A stretch of 64,000 nt of DNA, taken from positions 21,762-85,761 of the forward strand of contig CAAGBS010000031.1 in NCBI GenBank assembly GCA_900768125.1, in the 5' to 3' direction. Every line of letters begins with the position of its first letter. The stretch's first letter is position 1. This document shows, one piece after another, positions 1 through 8,051 of the stretch. The notes beneath the pieces are model-generated. The model saw nothing but the letters and a program-made list of their open reading frames with translations, searched no databases and was not told where the DNA came from. A program made the position numbers and the translations under genes. The DNA comes from Oscillospiraceae bacterium. Lineage in GTDB: Bacteria > Bacillota > Clostridia > Oscillospirales > Ruminococcaceae.

Positions 1-1752
1 GAAGCTGTTGCTTACATACTCGCGGTCGGATACATTCTCGATTATTCCGTACTTCTTGCGGAACTGCTTTATCTGCAGTCCGCAGAGGTTCTCCGCAGGA
101 GTTCCGTATATTGCGTACAGATGACCGTCCTCTTTCTTGAAGTCCGCAACGCGCTTGTTGATGTACTCCATGACTTTCAGCGCGAAGCTGCCGTCCTCCG
201 CAAGGGACTTCTTGTCCGCAAGCTGTTCAAGCTCATTCAGCGCGGTGATGCCGAACGAAGCGGTAGCCGACTTCAGCAGCGGCTTTATCTTGTCGTGAAT
301 GCCGAGATGACCGCCCAGGAATCCGCCCTCGCAGTAGGCAAGCGGGTTAGTGCTTGCTTTCATTTCGCCGAGGTAGTCGTAGGTGCGAATGTGTATCCTT
401 CTGATGAGGTTCAGGTAGTAATCCAGCACCTCGAAGAAATCCCGGCTCTCCTGCTGCGCCTTCGCGTATATCATCGGGAGGTGCAGCGACACAGCGCCGA
501 TGTTGAATCTGCCCACGAATACGGGCTTGTCGTTCTCGTCGGCAGGCTCCATTCCGCCGCGCTCGAACCACGGCGAGAGGAACGCACGGCACCCCATCGG
601 GCTGATTATCCTGCCATATTTCTTGTAGATGGAAGCAACGTAGCCGTCTCCGGTAAGGCTGAGCCAATCGGGGTACATAGCCTTGCTGCTGCACTCCACG
701 CCCGCCATGAATACGTCTTCCAGCGGCTTTCCCGGACCGTGGAGGTTCTCGTCATACAGGAAAACTATCTTCGGGAAAAGCACCGGCTTCTTGCAGTTCT
801 TCTTGCCCTGACCCTTGCGGCGTACGTCCAGCATGGTGATGCTTGCCATTTTCGCGAATCTTCCGGTGCCGGTGCCTGCGGTCATGGTGATGAACGGGTA
901 GTCGCCGCGGCTGGAACTTACGGAGTTGAACTTGTATTCCCAGCCCTGGAATCCCTGCTCAAAATCCACCTTTACGTCAGCCATTGCCTCGCGCTCTGCC
1001 GCCTCGTCTGAAAGCCCAAGGCTCTTGTAGCGGTCGTACTGCTTCTTGTAGGATTTCTCCGCATAGGGTTCAAGCAGCAGGTCAACGCTGGGCACAGTGA
1101 ACCCGCCGTACTGCTGGCTGGCAGCGGACAGCGTGATATCGCCGATGACATCGAACGCGACCGCGAGGGTCTTCGGCTCGTTGTACCAGAGATTTCCCAT
1201 CTCGAAGCCGCCCTCCAGCACGCTCTTGACGTCAAAAAGGCAGCAGTTCATGGTGTCGCGGCGGGCGCTCATATCATGGACGTAGATATAACCATCGCGG
1301 CACGCCTGCAGTTCCTCCGTGGTCATGAAAAACTTCTGGTAAAGCTCCTTGTTCAGCTCGTTGAAGATAAGGCTGCGCTTTGTGGATACCAGTGCGGAAT
1401 CGGTGTTGGAGTTCTCCTTGTCGCCGATGTACATGATGGACTGGCTCTTTTTGTAGACCTCGTCCAGCATGCTTACAAAATCCTGCTTGTAGTTGCGGTA
1501 GTCCTTGTAGCTTTTCGCAACGGCGTGATTCGTTGCCTCCAGCGCGCCCTCGACTATGTTGTGCATCTGCGCGATGGTTATTTCATCAGTGTGGAGCGCT
1601 TCCGCCTTCTCGGTCACGAATTTGCAGATGAAGTCTATCTCAGCGGGGGTAAACTCGTACATCACGCGGGTGGCGGACTTGTTCACCGCGTTCACCACCT
1701 TCTGGACATTAAATTCTTCCTTCGTATTGTCCTTCTTGATTACCCTTATCAT
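1..1752 (-). CDS. nrdD: Anaerobic (class III) ribonucleoside-triphosphate reductase, N-terminal part
   Basis: The gene runs off the left edge; 584 codons are visible of the usual 700 or so. NrdD reduces ribonucleoside triphosphates to deoxyribonucleotides under strict anaerobiosis with a glycyl radical and an active-site thiyl radical. The first ~90 residues (MIRVIKKDNTKEEFNVQKVV) form an ATP-cone allosteric domain. Further in, conserved blocks are readable: RRDTMNCC, ITMTAGTGTGRFAKM, SPMGCRAFLSPW (containing the Cys expected to form the thiyl radical) and FNIGAVSLHLP. The C-terminal zinc site and glycyl-radical loop lie outside the window. The ATG at 1752 is preceded by AAAGGA, 10 bases away. 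No nrdG activase is visible. The identification is firm; only the missing C-terminus limits it. Confidence 0.96.
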   Translation of the reverse strand, partial: MIRVIKKDNTKEEFNVQKVVNAVNKSATRVMYEFTPAEIDFICKFVTEKAEALHTDEITIAQMHNIVEGALEATNHAVAKSYKDYRNYKQDFVSMLDEVYKKSQSIMYIGDKENSNTDSALVSTKRSLIFNELNKELYQKFFMTTEELQACRDGYIYVHDMSARRDTMNCCLFDVKSVLEGGFEMGNLWYNEPKTLAVAFDVIGDITLSAASQQYGGFTVPSVDLLLEPYAEKSYKKQYDRYKSLGLSDEAAEREAMADVKVDFEQGFQGWEYKFNSVSSSRGDYPFITMTAGTGTGRFAKMASITMLDVRRKGQGKKNCKKPVLFPKIVFLYDENLHGPGKPLEDVFMAGVECSSKAMYPDWLSLTGDGYVASIYKKYGRIISPMGCRAFLSPWFERGGMEPADENDKPVFVGRFNIGAVSLHLPMIYAKAQQESRDFFEVLDYYLNLIRRIHIRTYDYLGEMKASTNPLAYCEGGFLGGHLGIHDKIKPLLKSATASFGITALNELEQLADKKSLAEDGSFALKVMEYINKRVADFKKEDGHLYAIYGTPAENLCGLQIKQFRKKYGIIENVSDREYVSNSF

Positions 1753-1809
1753 TGAGCTGACATTCCTTTCAGATTTACAGTATTTGTGCCATTCACGACA
1801 CATATGTTC

Positions 1810-1832
1810 TATATCTAGTAGCAGTATATCTA
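1810..1832 (-). promoter_or_regulatory. Two TAGATATA direct repeats over the nrdD transcription start
   Basis: On the minus strand TAGATATA occurs at 1832-1825 and again at 1817-1810, exactly 15 bp apart, immediately downstream of the -10 box. Their position and AT-rich core recall NrdR boxes, which control RNR genes, but the match to the NrdR consensus and to the usual box spacing is imperfect, so regulator identity is inference. Confidence 0.35.
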
Positions 1833-1860
1833 TAATAGCACTTTTTCTTGTATAAGTCAA
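1832..1860 (-). promoter_or_regulatory. Promoter of nrdD
   Basis: TTGACT (1860-1855), 17-base spacer, TATTAT (1837-1832) on the minus strand, about 75 bases upstream of the nrdD start. Confidence 0.7.
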
Positions 1861-2083
1861 CAACTATTTCCTCGTATGCGGATATAGAATATGTAGAATT
1901 AAAACTTGATAATTCGTGCAAAATGCCCCTTGACATGACTAAACCGCGCTGCAATACATGTAACCCATTTTCACGCAAAAAACACGGCGTCCGGAACAGG
2001 GCACAGCCGTTCTGCCGGAAAAATTCTCTCCGGCAGAACTATTATCCCCATTCTAGACGCCAAAATTTATTTCTTATTTCTGA

Positions 2084-2716
2084 TTACTTGGTGCCGAAAA
2101 GTCTGTCGCCGCAGTCGCCGATACCGGGAACGATGTAGAGATTCTCGTTGAGACCGTCATCAATTGCGCCGGTGATGATGTCAACATCGGGGTGAGCGTC
2201 CTGAACGGCTTTCAGTCCCTGCGGGCAGGTGACGATGCACATAAACTTTATCTGCTTAGCGCCGGCTTTCTTGACGATATTGATAGCCTTGACAGCGGAG
2301 CCGCCGGTAGCGAGCATCGGGTCGAGAATGATGACTTCGCGGTTTGCGATGTCGAACGGAAGCTTGCAGTAATACTCATGGGTGGTATTGCCGTTTACCT
2401 CGTCGCGGTACAGTCCGATGTGGCCAACCTTAGCTGCGGGAACCAGCGCGAGAGCGCCCTCCATCATGCCGAGACCGGCTCTCATTATCGGGACGAAAGC
2501 GACCTTTCTGCCGCTGATTATCTTTGCGTTAGCAAGCGCGAGCGGAGTCTCGATCTGAACTTCCTTGAGCGGAAGATCGCGGGTAGCCTCGTAGCACATG
2601 AACATTGCGATCTCCTGAACCAGTTCGCGGAACTCCTTGGAACCGGTGTTCTTGTCCCTCAGCAGAGAGATCTTGTGCTGAACCAGCGGGTGGTCACAAA
2701 CGATAACGTTACTCAT
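2084..2716 (-). CDS. upp: Uracil phosphoribosyltransferase
   Basis: It converts uracil plus PRPP to UMP in pyrimidine salvage, in the cytosol. The 210 residues match the usual family length. The PRPP-binding loop reads DPMLATGGS (residues 132-140), and the uracil-binding C-terminus YIVPGIGDCGDRLFGT is intact. The gene starts two bases after the rpiB stop codon, so it is translated as the second gene of an rpiB-upp operon. A ribose-phosphate isomerase next to a PRPP-dependent enzyme makes metabolic sense, and this gene order is common in Firmicutes. Nothing unusual is seen. Confidence 0.97.
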   Translation of the reverse strand: MSNVIVCDHPLVQHKISLLRDKNTGSKEFRELVQEIAMFMCYEATRDLPLKEVQIETPLALANAKIISGRKVAFVPIMRAGLGMMEGALALVPAAKVGHIGLYRDEVNGNTTHEYYCKLPFDIANREVIILDPMLATGGSAVKAINIVKKAGAKQIKFMCIVTCPQGLKAVQDAHPDVDIITGAIDDGLNENLYIVPGIGDCGDRLFGTK

Positions 2717-2718
2717 AA

Positions 2719-3153
2719 TTACTTTTCCTCCAGCTTCATGATCTTGTCAACGCGGCGGGCATGACGGCCGCCCTCAAATTCGGTATCCAGGAATACGTCC
2801 ACGATCTCAGCCGCGAGACCTGCGCCGATAACTCTGCCGCCCATGCACAGAACGTTTGCATCGTTGTGCAGGCGGGTGTATTTTGCAGAATACCAGTCGC
2901 CGCAGAGCGCAGCGCGGATACCCTTGATCTTGTTCGCGGAAATGGAGATGCCAACGCCGGTGCCGCAGATGAGAACAGCCTTGTCAGCTTCGCCGGAAGT
3001 CACCTTTTCGCAGGTCTTTTCAGCGATGTCGGGATAGTCTACGCTCTCGCCGTTGCAGCCGCAGTCGATAAACTGAACGCCTTTTTCCTCAAGATGCTTT
3101 ATCATTTCGCATTTAAGCGCATAACCGGCATGGTCGGAACCTATAGCGATCAT
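2719..3153 (-). CDS. rpiB: Ribose-5-phosphate isomerase B
   Basis: It interconverts ribose 5-phosphate and ribulose 5-phosphate in the non-oxidative pentose phosphate pathway. The protein is 144 residues, typical of RpiB/LacAB-type isomerases. It has the N-terminal IGSDHAG motif (residues 4-10), the catalytic Cys63 in ICGTGVG, and the HNDANVL block near residue 96. The start was set at ATG 3153 because GAGG precedes it by a normal spacing; an upstream in-frame start at 3171 lacks this. First gene of the rpiB-upp operon. Confidence 0.95.
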   Translation of the reverse strand: MIAIGSDHAGYALKCEMIKHLEEKGVQFIDCGCNGESVDYPDIAEKTCEKVTSGEADKAVLICGTGVGISISANKIKGIRAALCGDWYSAKYTRLHNDANVLCMGGRVIGAGLAAEIVDVFLDTEFEGGRHARRVDKIMKLEEK

Positions 3154-3185
3154 ACAGATACCTCTTTTCAAAAGAATATATTATT

Positions 3186-3214
3186 ATTTTATCACAAAAC
3201 GAGCGTAAGGTCAA
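3186..3214 (-). promoter_or_regulatory. Promoter of rpiB-upp
   Basis: TTGACC (3214-3209), 17-base spacer, TAAAAT (3191-3186) on the minus strand. Confidence 0.75.
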
Positions 3215-3302
3215 TAGAGTTTTTGAAATATTTTCACAAAAAGCGGACTGATATAGAAAACTATAATTTACGAAAAGATTTATACAATTGCAAAAAAACG
3301 TA

Positions 3303-3426
3303 GGGAAGGGGCTTGCCCCTCCCGCCATTGAATGCGCAGCGTCCATGCTGCGCTCTGAGGCGTGCGGGCAAACGTCCTGTTTGCCCCTCCCGCCATTTAA
3401 TTCCGAACCATTCTAAACACAAGTTT
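3303..3426 (+). repeat. Palindrome-rich interspersed repeat, copy 1
   Basis: A 124-bp element built from three inverted repeats: GGGGCTTGCCCC (3308-3319), GCGCAGC/GCTGCGC (3334-3353) and GGGCAAA/TTTGCCC (3366-3386), joined by repeated CCCTCCCGCCATT linkers. A nearly identical inverted copy lies at 63863-63985, and a shortened relative at 21566-21640. It sits between the rpiB promoter and the 3' end of the glutamate synthase operon. No transposase or convincing coding capacity is present. Confidence 0.85.
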
Positions 3427-3440
3427 AACCCCTACAAATC

Positions 3441-3464
3441 GAGCCAGCCCACGAGGACTGGCTC
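3441..3464 (-). terminator. Hairpin at the end of the glutamate synthase operon
   Basis: GAGCCAG and CTGGCTC form a 7-bp stem just downstream of the ANTAR gene stop codon; the T-run on the minus strand is weak. Confidence 0.45.
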
Positions 3465-3477
3465 ATATTATTCTGTT

Positions 3478-4053
3478 CTACACATTTGTCATTCCGCTAT
3501 AGGTCCTGAGAATATCGTCCGCTATCTCACGCTGGGTGCGCCGCGTATCCATCGCGAGCTTCTGTATGTGGCGGTGCGCCTGGTTCTCAGTAAGATTCAG
3601 ATACTGTATCAGGCAGCATTTCGCGCGGTCGATCGTCTTTGTGTCCTCCAGCTGCTTCGACAGCTTGGAACGCTCCTGCTCCAGCCGCTGAATGCTCTCC
3701 CTCGCCATCTGCGCCATGCGTATCGTCTGCACCAGCGACTGCTTTGTGAACGGTCTCGGCAGCACATACGCCCCGGTGAACTTTATCCGGTTCTGCACCT
3801 CGTCCGCTATCTCAGTCTTCGCCAGCACTATTATCACACCGCTGGTGCGCGCGTGGATATCCGCAACGTAATTCAGACCGAACTCGCTGCGAAGCGGCGT
3901 GGAAACTATCACCACATCATATCCGGAAAGCTCCGCCGCTTCCGCTTCTTCGTCCGAAAAGCAGCAGGTGATCTCTGCACCGGTGTCTTCAAGTGCCGCC
4001 GCGATAGTATCGCATATCATCTCGGTCTTTGCATTTATAAAGATCCTGGACAT
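3478..4053 (-). CDS. ANTAR-domain response regulator (NasT-like antiterminator)
   Basis: ANTAR proteins bind RNA with paired hexaloop hairpins and stop transcription termination, often in nitrogen-metabolism operons. The 191 residues comprise a receiver-like fold (1-118), a short coiled segment (120-138) and a clear ANTAR domain (about 131-184: DRAKCCLIQYLNLTENQAHR, then KLAMDTRRTQREIA). The receiver is degenerate: the phospho-acceptor position at the end of strand 3 (VVIVSTP) is Ser51, the N-terminal acidic pair is missing, and the usual Lys before PF is Arg100. It is the last gene of the glutamate synthase operon. A leader with AxxGxx hexaloops and a terminator precedes that operon, so autoregulation is a reasonable inference. 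Confidence 0.9.
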   Translation of the reverse strand: MSRIFINAKTEMICDTIAAALEDTGAEITCCFSDEEAEAAELSGYDVVIVSTPLRSEFGLNYVADIHARTSGVIIVLAKTEIADEVQNRIKFTGAYVLPRPFTKQSLVQTIRMAQMARESIQRLEQERSKLSKQLEDTKTIDRAKCCLIQYLNLTENQAHRHIQKLAMDTRRTQREIADDILRTYSGMTNV

Positions 4054-4084
4054 TCAGGGATCCCCCTTTCCGCGTTTTACCGCG

Positions 4085-4807
4085 TTACAGATTGTTGACG
4101 TAAAGCTGCTTGTAAGGGCTTGCGGAGTTCGGAGTTAGCTTGAAGAAATTCGAACTCAGCAGCGTGTCGGTATCATTGCCGAAATGCTTCGTGAATCGCT
4201 CGACATAGTGCCTGATGGATTCCTTCTCCTCGGGAGTAGCCACCGTGCAGCACACCTGCACCGGAAGTCCCTTAGGCATAACGTCGCTGCGAATGAACAT
4301 CTCTCCGCCGTGCATTCCGGTGCCGCAGAAGTGACCCACCGGGCAGCCCTCAACGCCGATGCCAAGCACGATGATGATACCGCCCGCCTGATACTCGCCG
4401 AGGAAGTCGCCGACCTTGCCGCCGATAACGATAGTCGGGAACATGTCCTGATAGCTCTTCATGTGGATCCCGACGCGGTAGCCTGCGTTGCCCTGGACAT
4501 ATATCTCGCCGGAACGCATAGCATAACCCGTGGTATCGCCGCTGTTGCCGTGAATGATTATCGCGCCGTCGTTCATGGTGTCTCCGGTAGCGTCCTGCGC
4601 GTTGCCGTGCACGCTTATCTTAGCGCCGTTGAGGTATGCGCCGAGCGCATTGCCGGGGGTACCCTTTATGAGTATCTCCTTGCCGGAAAGTCCTGCGCCG
4701 ATGTATCTCTGTCCGAGAACGTTCTCGAGCGTGAATTTCTGCTCATCAGAGTCCCTGATCATTTTATTCAGCTCTGCATACTGCATATTCTTTGCGTCAA
4801 TGATCAT
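4085..4807 (-). CDS. Glutamate synthase GXGXG-domain subunit (archaeal type, gltB3-like)
   Basis: This 240-residue protein corresponds to the C-terminal beta-helix domain of glutamate synthase large subunits, encoded separately as in archaeal-type enzymes. Repeated turns with GxxxGxxxxxG spacing are visible between about residues 38 and 175 (for example GAGLSGKEILIKG, GNAQDATGDTMNDG, GNAGYRVG). It is structural and positions the catalytic domains for ammonia transfer. Its ATG overlaps the stop of the upstream oxidoreductase gene by four bases, indicating translational coupling. The ANTAR gene follows 31 bases downstream. Confidence 0.9.
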   Translation of the reverse strand: MIIDAKNMQYAELNKMIRDSDEQKFTLENVLGQRYIGAGLSGKEILIKGTPGNALGAYLNGAKISVHGNAQDATGDTMNDGAIIIHGNSGDTTGYAMRSGEIYVQGNAGYRVGIHMKSYQDMFPTIVIGGKVGDFLGEYQAGGIIIVLGIGVEGCPVGHFCGTGMHGGEMFIRSDVMPKGLPVQVCCTVATPEEKESIRHYVERFTKHFGNDTDTLLSSNFFKLTPNSASPYKQLYVNNL

Positions 4808-6036
4808 CTCTTTATTCCTCCCAGCTTCTCTTCCCTGCGCGCCTTGCTGAACATCATCATCTGAGGTCTTTCTTTGAGCATATCCATATCCACGTTGGAG
4901 AGGTCTATGCGCTCCTTTATCATGGATGTGTAAATGCCCGCGCGCTTAACGTCGCCCATCAGAATGAATCCCTTGAGCAGACCGTCCTTGAATACCAGCT
5001 TCTTATAATTATTGCCGTTTTCCTCGACATATTCCTCGCCGTCGTAGCTTCCGGCAGTGATTATATGCAGTCCGAAGAAGCCTATCGCGTTCATCGGGAT
5101 AGCGTTCTCGTACTTTGTCTCAGCGCCCGCCATGTTTCTTCCGGCCACCTCGCCCTGCATGTATGCGTTCGGCAGCAGCGCAAGTATCCTGTCGGTATCA
5201 GATGAAGCGTCGTGGCTGACTGTGCAGTCGCCTGCGGCGTAAACATCGTCAAGCGTAGTCTTCTGCGTGAGGTCGCAGATGATACCGCGCTCCACCTTGC
5301 CGCCCGCTTCGGAGACAAGCTCGGTGTTCGGACGTACTCCGACTGCGATTATAACCATGTCGAAATCAACGGTCGCGCCGTTTTTCAGCTTTGCGGAATG
5401 CTCGCTGAACTCGTCAACGGAAGTGCCGAGAATGAACTTCGTTCCCTTGCTCTCGATGTGCTTCTTCATGATGGAGCCTGCGCGGATATCCAGAATTGAC
5501 GGCAGAATGCGGTCAGCCATATCTACTACGGTGATGTCGGCTTTGTACTCGTTGAGCGCTTCCGCGGCTTTCAGTCCGATAAGACCCGCGCCGATTATCA
5601 GCACTTTCATTCCGGGCTTGACCTCAGCCTTGATAGCCTTTACGCTGTCGTAGCTCATGAACGTGTGGCAGGAAGCTATCTTGTCCATTCCGTTCATCGG
5701 GGGAACGAACGGCTTCGAACCGGTCGCCACCATCAGCTTGTCGTAGGGGACTGTATTTCCGTCCGCGAGAACGACATTCTTCGCAGCCGGGTCTATCTTT
5801 GTGACGCGGGAATCCAGCATGGTCTGAACGCCGTTCTTCTCGTAGAAGTCCGCGCCGCGGTAGTAAATGTTCTTGTCTGTGACCTTGCCCATCAGCCAGT
5901 AGGAGATAAGCGGTCGGGAATAGGTGTGATACTTCTCATCGGAGATGACGGTTATCTTTCCGGTCTTGTCTATCTGACGGATACCCTCGATCGTTCCGAC
6001 TGCCGCAGCAGAATTGCCGATAATTACATAATTCAT
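4804..6036 (-). CDS. FAD/NAD(P)-dependent oxidoreductase of the glutamate synthase cluster
   Basis: This two-dinucleotide-fold flavoprotein (about 410 aa) is of the NADH oxidase/nitrite reductase/rubredoxin reductase type. The N-terminal FAD loop reads VIIGNSAAAVGTIEG, a central NAD-binding loop reads VLIIGAGLIGLKAAEAL (about residue 150), and VYAAGDCTVS near residue 270 is the second FAD motif. Within this operon it most likely supplies electrons from NAD(P)H, through the neighbouring Fe-S protein, to the glutamate synthase core, in place of the GltD subunit. The start was set at ATG 6036, which has GAGGTG six bases upstream; a GTG at 6045 is possible. It lies between the Fe-S gene and gltB3. 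Confidence 0.88.
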   Translation of the reverse strand: MNYVIIGNSAAAVGTIEGIRQIDKTGKITVISDEKYHTYSRPLISYWLMGKVTDKNIYYRGADFYEKNGVQTMLDSRVTKIDPAAKNVVLADGNTVPYDKLMVATGSKPFVPPMNGMDKIASCHTFMSYDSVKAIKAEVKPGMKVLIIGAGLIGLKAAEALNEYKADITVVDMADRILPSILDIRAGSIMKKHIESKGTKFILGTSVDEFSEHSAKLKNGATVDFDMVIIAVGVRPNTELVSEAGGKVERGIICDLTQKTTLDDVYAAGDCTVSHDASSDTDRILALLPNAYMQGEVAGRNMAGAETKYENAIPMNAIGFFGLHIITAGSYDGEEYVEENGNNYKKLVFKDGLLKGFILMGDVKRAGIYTSMIKERIDLSNVDMDMLKERPQMMMFSKARREEKLGGIKR

Positions 6037-6046
6037 ATCCGTCACC

Positions 6047-6481
6047 TCACCTTTCCTCGAAAACTATCGCGTTGTTCGGGCAAGCCTTTACGCACGCCGG
6101 CTCGCCGTGGCTGTTGCGTGTGCAGAGGTCGCACTTGCGAATCTTGTGTCCCGCCTCGTCGATGACGATAGCGCCGTACGGACATGACAGCACGCAGGTG
6201 TAGCAGCCTACGCACTTTTCCTCATCGCAGACGATAACTCCGTCCTGCACGGAAAGTGCGCCCGCGATGCAGCCCTTTACGCAGGGGTGAGCCTCGCAGT
6301 GGCGGCACTGTACCGCAAAGTTTATCTTGTCGCCCTCTTCTATCTGTATCCTCGCAACGGGCTTTTTCCCGCCCGCGAACGCCTTAATCATATCAGGAGC
6401 ACCGCTGTTCGCTGCCGCGCAGGTAAATTCGCACAGATGGCAGCCAAGGCACCAGTCCTCGTTAACATAAACTCTTTTCAT
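6047..6481 (-). CDS. Four-cluster 4Fe-4S ferredoxin-type electron-transfer protein
   Basis: The 144-residue protein has four cysteine groups: CLGCHLCEFTC near the N-terminus, CRHCEAHPCVKGC, CDEEKCVGCYTCVLSC and CDLCTRNSHGEPACVKAC. This is the pattern of HycB/DmsB-type subunits carrying four [4Fe-4S] clusters. It probably shuttles electrons between the flavoprotein encoded downstream and the Fe-S/FMN glutamate synthase core encoded upstream. The start at ATG 6481 (MKRVYVNEDWCLGC) was preferred to an ATG at 6493 that directly abuts the AAAGGA ribosome binding site. Confidence 0.88.
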   Translation of the reverse strand: MKRVYVNEDWCLGCHLCEFTCAAANSGAPDMIKAFAGGKKPVARIQIEEGDKINFAVQCRHCEAHPCVKGCIAGALSVQDGVIVCDEEKCVGCYTCVLSCPYGAIVIDEAGHKIRKCDLCTRNSHGEPACVKACPNNAIVFEER

Positions 6482-6513
6482 TGTTATGACCATTCCTTTC
6501 GAACTGCGTTGTC

Positions 6514-8019
6514 TTATTCGCCTGCGTGCATGATGCCGAGGATATCAAGCTCCTTCTGGTTCAGACCGATACCGCGGAGCATAAGTCTGTTGCCGCGGAG
6601 GGACTCCAGCGAGTTGATACCCATGCCGCCCATCATTTCCTTTATCTCGTGATCCCATGCGTGAACGAGATTCACAAGGCGCTTGTACGCGATGTCAGGA
6701 TTCAGTCTCTTTACGAGGTCGGCGCGCTGCGTTGCGATACCCCAGTTGCACTTGCCGGTGTTGCAGCTTCTGCAGAGGTGGCAGCCCATCGAAAGCAGTG
6801 CGGCAGTCGCAATGTAAACTGCATCAGCGCCCAGCGCAACAGCCTTTACTACGTCCGCGCTGTTTCTTATCGAACCGCCTACGACGATGGAAACGTTGTT
6901 TCTGATACCCTCGTCGCGGAGTCTCTGGTCAACGCTTGCCAGCGCAAGCTCTATCGGAATGCCCACGTTATCGCGGATACGGGTCGGTGCCGCGCCGGTG
7001 CCGCCTCTGTAGCCGTCTATCGCGATGATGTCAGCGCCGCTTCTTGCGATACCGGAAGCGATAGCCGCAACGTTATGTACCGCCGCTATCTTTACGATGA
7101 CCGGCTTCTTCCAGTCGGTCGCCTCTTTCAGCGAGAGGACAAGCTGGCGGAGGTCTTCAATGGAGTAGATATCGTGGTGCGGCGCGGGGGAGATGGCGTC
7201 CGTGCCCTTGGGTATCATACGGGTCTTGGATATTTCTTCGTTAATCTTCATTCCCGGGAGGTGACCGCCGATACCCGGCTTAGCGCCCTGACCCATCTTT
7301 ATCTCGATAGCGGCGCCCGTGTCGAGGTACTCCTTGAATACGCCGAAACGTCCGGAAGCTACCTGACATATCGTGTTGGGGCCGTACTTGTAGAAATCCT
7401 TGTGCAGACCGCCCTCGCCGGTGTTGTAGTAGGTCCCCAGTTCCTGAGCCGCTCTCGCAAGGGATTCGTGCGCGTTCTTCGAAATCGAACCGAAGGACAT
7501 CGCGGAGAACATCACCGGAACGTCCAGTTCGAGGTAGGGATTGTGCTTGAACTCCGCCCTGCCGTTCTCGTCGTAGCGTATCTCCTGCTCTTTCTTTCCG
7601 AGGAAGGTCTTGGTCTCCATCGGTTCGCGCAGCGGGTCGATAGGCGGGTTTGTTACCTGCGAAGCGTTCAGCAGTATCTTATCCCAGTAGACCGGGTACT
7701 CGCGGGGGTTGCCCATCGCAGAGAGAAGCACTCCGCCGGAGCCTGCCTGCTTGTAGACCTCGTCCATTATCTGCTGGCTCCAGTTGCCGTTCTCGCGGAA
7801 CTGGTTCTCGTTCTTCTTTATCTTGAGCGCTCTTGTCGGGCAGAGCGTCACACAGCGCTGGCAGTCAACGCAGTTCGTTTCATCGGATACCATTCTGTCG
7901 AGGTCGGGGTCGTAGCGGTGCACTTCGTTGGCGCACTGGCGCTCACAGACGCGGCATTTAATGCAGCGGTCGGGGTTGCGGACTACCTCAAACAGAGGAT
8001 TCATGTAATTTATAGCCAC
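6514..8019 (-). CDS. Archaeal-type glutamate synthase core subunit with N-terminal ferredoxin domain (gltB2-like)
   Basis: It carries the FMN-binding TIM barrel that makes glutamate from 2-oxoglutarate and ammonia released by the amidotransferase subunit. Residues ~19-65 hold two [4Fe-4S] motifs (CIKCRVCERQC and CVDCQRCVTLCP). The barrel follows, with SAMSFGSISKNAHESLARAA, KPGIGGHLPG, SPAPHHDIYSIEDL and DIIAIDGYRGGTGAAP. The cluster-binding stretch CHLCRSCNTGKCNWGIATQ near the C-terminus corresponds to the [3Fe-4S] site of bacterial GltB. A GTG at 8019, eight bases after AGGAAG, is the likely start; ATG at 8004 is an alternative. Second gene of the operon. Confidence 0.93.
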   Translation of the reverse strand: MAINYMNPLFEVVRNPDRCIKCRVCERQCANEVHRYDPDLDRMVSDETNCVDCQRCVTLCPTRALKIKKNENQFRENGNWSQQIMDEVYKQAGSGGVLLSAMGNPREYPVYWDKILLNASQVTNPPIDPLREPMETKTFLGKKEQEIRYDENGRAEFKHNPYLELDVPVMFSAMSFGSISKNAHESLARAAQELGTYYNTGEGGLHKDFYKYGPNTICQVASGRFGVFKEYLDTGAAIEIKMGQGAKPGIGGHLPGMKINEEISKTRMIPKGTDAISPAPHHDIYSIEDLRQLVLSLKEATDWKKPVIVKIAAVHNVAAIASGIARSGADIIAIDGYRGGTGAAPTRIRDNVGIPIELALASVDQRLRDEGIRNNVSIVVGGSIRNSADVVKAVALGADAVYIATAALLSMGCHLCRSCNTGKCNWGIATQRADLVKRLNPDIAYKRLVNLVHAWDHEIKEMMGGMGINSLESLRGNRLMLRGIGLNQKELDILGIMHAGE

Positions 8020-8051
8020 TTGTGATCTTCCTTTCAATTCTGCTCTATCGC

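Larger units (their letters stand above)
1753..2083. other. Intergenic region between nrdD and upp
   Basis: Besides the nrdD promoter and the TAGATATA repeats, it contains a strong 10-bp hairpin at about 2010-2038 (GTTCTGCCGG paired with CCGGCAGAAC) downstream of upp. The hairpin lacks a clean T-run in the upp direction. No additional gene is supported. Confidence 0.6.
3154..3477. other. Intergenic region between rpiB and the ANTAR gene
   Basis: It holds the rpiB promoter, repeat copy 1 and a terminator-like hairpin. No gene is supported. Confidence 0.7.

Noticed and set aside
3313..4098. 261-codon frame starting in the repeat element
   Set aside because: It runs from the palindromic repeat into the antisense of the ANTAR gene; the identical start at the other repeat copy shows it comes from repeat DNA, not a gene.
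6526..8025. Long 499-codon open frame opposite the glutamate synthase core gene
   Set aside because: It is fully antisense to a clearly conserved gene, has no ribosome binding site and no recognisable domain; codon bias of the real gene keeps the frame open.
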